7,716 nt of DNA, from assembly GCA_036401755.1 (NCBI GenBank), contig DASWUD010000186.1, forward strand, positions 1 through 7,716, written 5' to 3'. Origin of the DNA: DASWUD01 sp036401755. GTDB lineage: Bacteria; Pseudomonadota; Gammaproteobacteria; Thiohalomonadales; Thiohalomonadaceae. Under the pieces are notes generated by a model. That model was not told where the DNA came from and did no database searches. It was given only the letters and a program-made list of their open reading frames with translations. The first letter of the stretch is position 1. Each line of letters starts with the position of its first letter. Both the position numbers and the translations under genes were made by a program. Below, piece after piece: positions 6,305 through 7,716 of the stretch.

Positions 6305-7716
6305 ATGCAATTCACCAAACAGTTCGCCGAGCTCACCATCTCCGACGTGCCACTGGTGGGCGGCAAGAACGCCTCACTGGGCGAGATGTATCGCGCCCTC
6401 GCCGAACAGGGGGTGAAGGTACCCAACGGCTTTGCCACCACCGCCGCGGCCTATCGCCTCTATATCGACCATAACCGCTTGCACGAGCGCATTGCCGCCG
6501 AACTGGCGCAGCTCGATACCCGCGATGTGGTGGCGCTGGCCAAGGCCGGGGCGCGCATCCGCCAGTGGATCAATGACGGCGAGCTTCCCGCGCCGCTCGC
6601 CGCGGAGATCCGCGCCGCCTACCAGGCGCTGGAAGCACAATACGGCCCCGACACCGATGTGGCGGTGCGCAGCTCCGCCACCGCCGAGGATCTTCCCACC
6701 GCCTCGTTCGCCGGCCAGCAGGAGACCTATCTCAACATCCGTGGCGCCGACAGCCTGCTGGCCAGCTGCAAGCGGGTGTTCGCCTCGCTGTTCACCGATC
6801 GCGCCATCTCCTACCGGGTCGACAAGGGGTTTCTGCACATGGATGTCGCGCTCTCCATCGGGGTGCAGAAGATGGTGCGCTCCGATATCGGTGCATCGGG
6901 GGTGATGTTCTCCATCGACACCGAATCGGGTTTTCGCGACGCCGTGTTCATCACCGCCGCCTACGGCCTCGGTGAAAACGTGGTGCAAGGGGCAGTCAAT
7001 CCCGACGAGTTCTACGTTTTCAAGCCGACGCTACTGCAGGGCAAGCGCCCCATCCTCAAGCGTCAACTGGGTGAGAAGGCGCTGCGCATGGTCTACACCA
7101 GCGAGGCGATGGCCGGCCTGTCGACCCGCAACGAGCCGGTGCCGCGCGCCGAGCGCGAGCGCTTCGCGCTGAATGACGACGAGGTATTGGAGTTGGCGCG
7201 CTACGCCATCGCCATCGAAAAGCATTACGAGCGGCCGATGGATATCGAGTGGGCCAAAGATGGCGTGGGGGGTGGCCTGTTTATTGTTCAGGCCCGCCCC
7301 GAAACGGTGCGTTCAGCCGATGATATCCAGCGCCATGAGAGCTTCCATCTCGACCAGCGTGGCACGATCCTCGTCAGCGGCAAGAGTGTTGGCCAACGCA
7401 TCGCCACCGGCACGGCACGGGTGATCCTCGAAGCCTCCCGCATGAATGAACTTCAGCCGGGCGAGGTGCTGGTCACCGACATCACCGACCCCGACTGGGA
7501 GCCGGTGATGAAGATCGCCGCGGCCATCGTCACCAATCGCGGCGGGCGCACCTGTCATGCGGCGATCATTGCGCGCGAGCTGGGTATCCCGGCTGTGGTC
7601 GGCACCGGCAATGGCACACAGGCGATCACCACCGGCCAGCCGGTGACCATCTCCTGCGCCGAAGGCGACACCGGTTATGTCTACGAAGGGCTCCTCCCCT
7701 TCGGCACCGAACAGAT
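6305..7716 (+). CDS. ppsA: Phosphoenolpyruvate synthase (pyruvate, water dikinase), 3'-truncated by the window edge
   Basis: Converts pyruvate, ATP and water to PEP, AMP and phosphate, the first step of gluconeogenesis from pyruvate or lactate. 470 codons are present of a family length near 790. The PPDK-type ATP-grasp nucleotide-binding domain comes first (about 16-340): VGGKNASLGEM with K21, VRSSATAEDLP with R122, SFAGQQETYLN, and IVQARPET with Q329 and R331. The swivelling phosphohistidine domain follows, with GGRTCHAAIIARELGIP carrying the phosphorylated H418 (E. coli H421). T416 corresponds to E. coli T419, the residue modified by the PpsR regulatory kinase/phosphorylase, so similar control is plausible. 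The C-terminal TIM-barrel pyruvate/PEP domain lies beyond the edge. The start ATG has GAGGAGAGG ending 5 bases upstream. The codons are intact with no frameshift. The gene is divergent from the lipoprotein gene and preceded by a structured leader. Confidence 0.97.
   Translation, partial: MQFTKQFAELTISDVPLVGGKNASLGEMYRALAEQGVKVPNGFATTAAAYRLYIDHNRLHERIAAELAQLDTRDVVALAKAGARIRQWINDGELPAPLAAEIRAAYQALEAQYGPDTDVAVRSSATAEDLPTASFAGQQETYLNIRGADSLLASCKRVFASLFTDRAISYRVDKGFLHMDVALSIGVQKMVRSDIGASGVMFSIDTESGFRDAVFITAAYGLGENVVQGAVNPDEFYVFKPTLLQGKRPILKRQLGEKALRMVYTSEAMAGLSTRNEPVPRAERERFALNDDEVLELARYAIAIEKHYERPMDIEWAKDGVGGGLFIVQARPETVRSADDIQRHESFHLDQRGTILVSGKSVGQRIATGTARVILEASRMNELQPGEVLVTDITDPDWEPVMKIAAAIVTNRGGRTCHAAIIARELGIPAVVGTGNGTQAITTGQPVTISCAEGDTGYVYEGLLPFGTEQ

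Noticed and set aside
6006..6416. A 136-codon plus-strand frame running from the intergenic region into ppsA.
   Set aside because: It overlaps the well-supported ppsA start in another frame and has a composition typical of an out-of-frame reading.

Overview
The window looks like ordinary chromosomal DNA from a GC-rich gram-negative bacterium, most likely a gammaproteobacterium. The reasons are a PpsA and an HtpG close to the E. coli proteins in motif content and numbering, a sigma-32-type heat-shock promoter in front of htpG, and a lipoprotein signal with a glycine after the lipidated cysteine. The genus cannot be read from the sequence. No mobile element, CRISPR array, tRNA or rRNA was seen.

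Layout: (1) 1-1305, minus strand, the N-terminal 435 codons of htpG (Hsp90 chaperone), running off the left edge. (2) 1306-1432, a divergent promoter region holding a near-consensus sigma-32 promoter for htpG and the ribosome binding site of the next gene. (3) 1433-3064, plus strand, a complete PGM1-like phosphoglucomutase (pgm). (4) 3065-3146, a short convergent gap with an intrinsic terminator serving the minus-strand gene. (5) 3147-5942, minus strand, a large outer-membrane-type lipoprotein with one Big2-like domain and seven tandem PPC-like beta-sandwich repeats and no visible enzyme domain. (6) 5943-6304, a 362-base divergent intergenic region with inverted repeats and a long imperfect hairpin just before the next ribosome binding site. 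(7) 6305-7716, plus strand, the first 470 codons of ppsA (phosphoenolpyruvate synthase), running off the right edge.

pgm and ppsA both belong to central and gluconeogenic carbon flow (pyruvate to PEP; glucose-6-phosphate to glucose-1-phosphate for glycogen or exopolysaccharide). They are separated by the divergent lipoprotein gene and are not an operon. All four genes appear to be transcribed separately.

The items most worth a second look are the seven-repeat lipoprotein with its regular cysteine pairs and linkers, a glycine-to-aspartate change in the ATP-binding motif of HtpG, and the structured leader of ppsA. I found no convincing multi-gene novel system.
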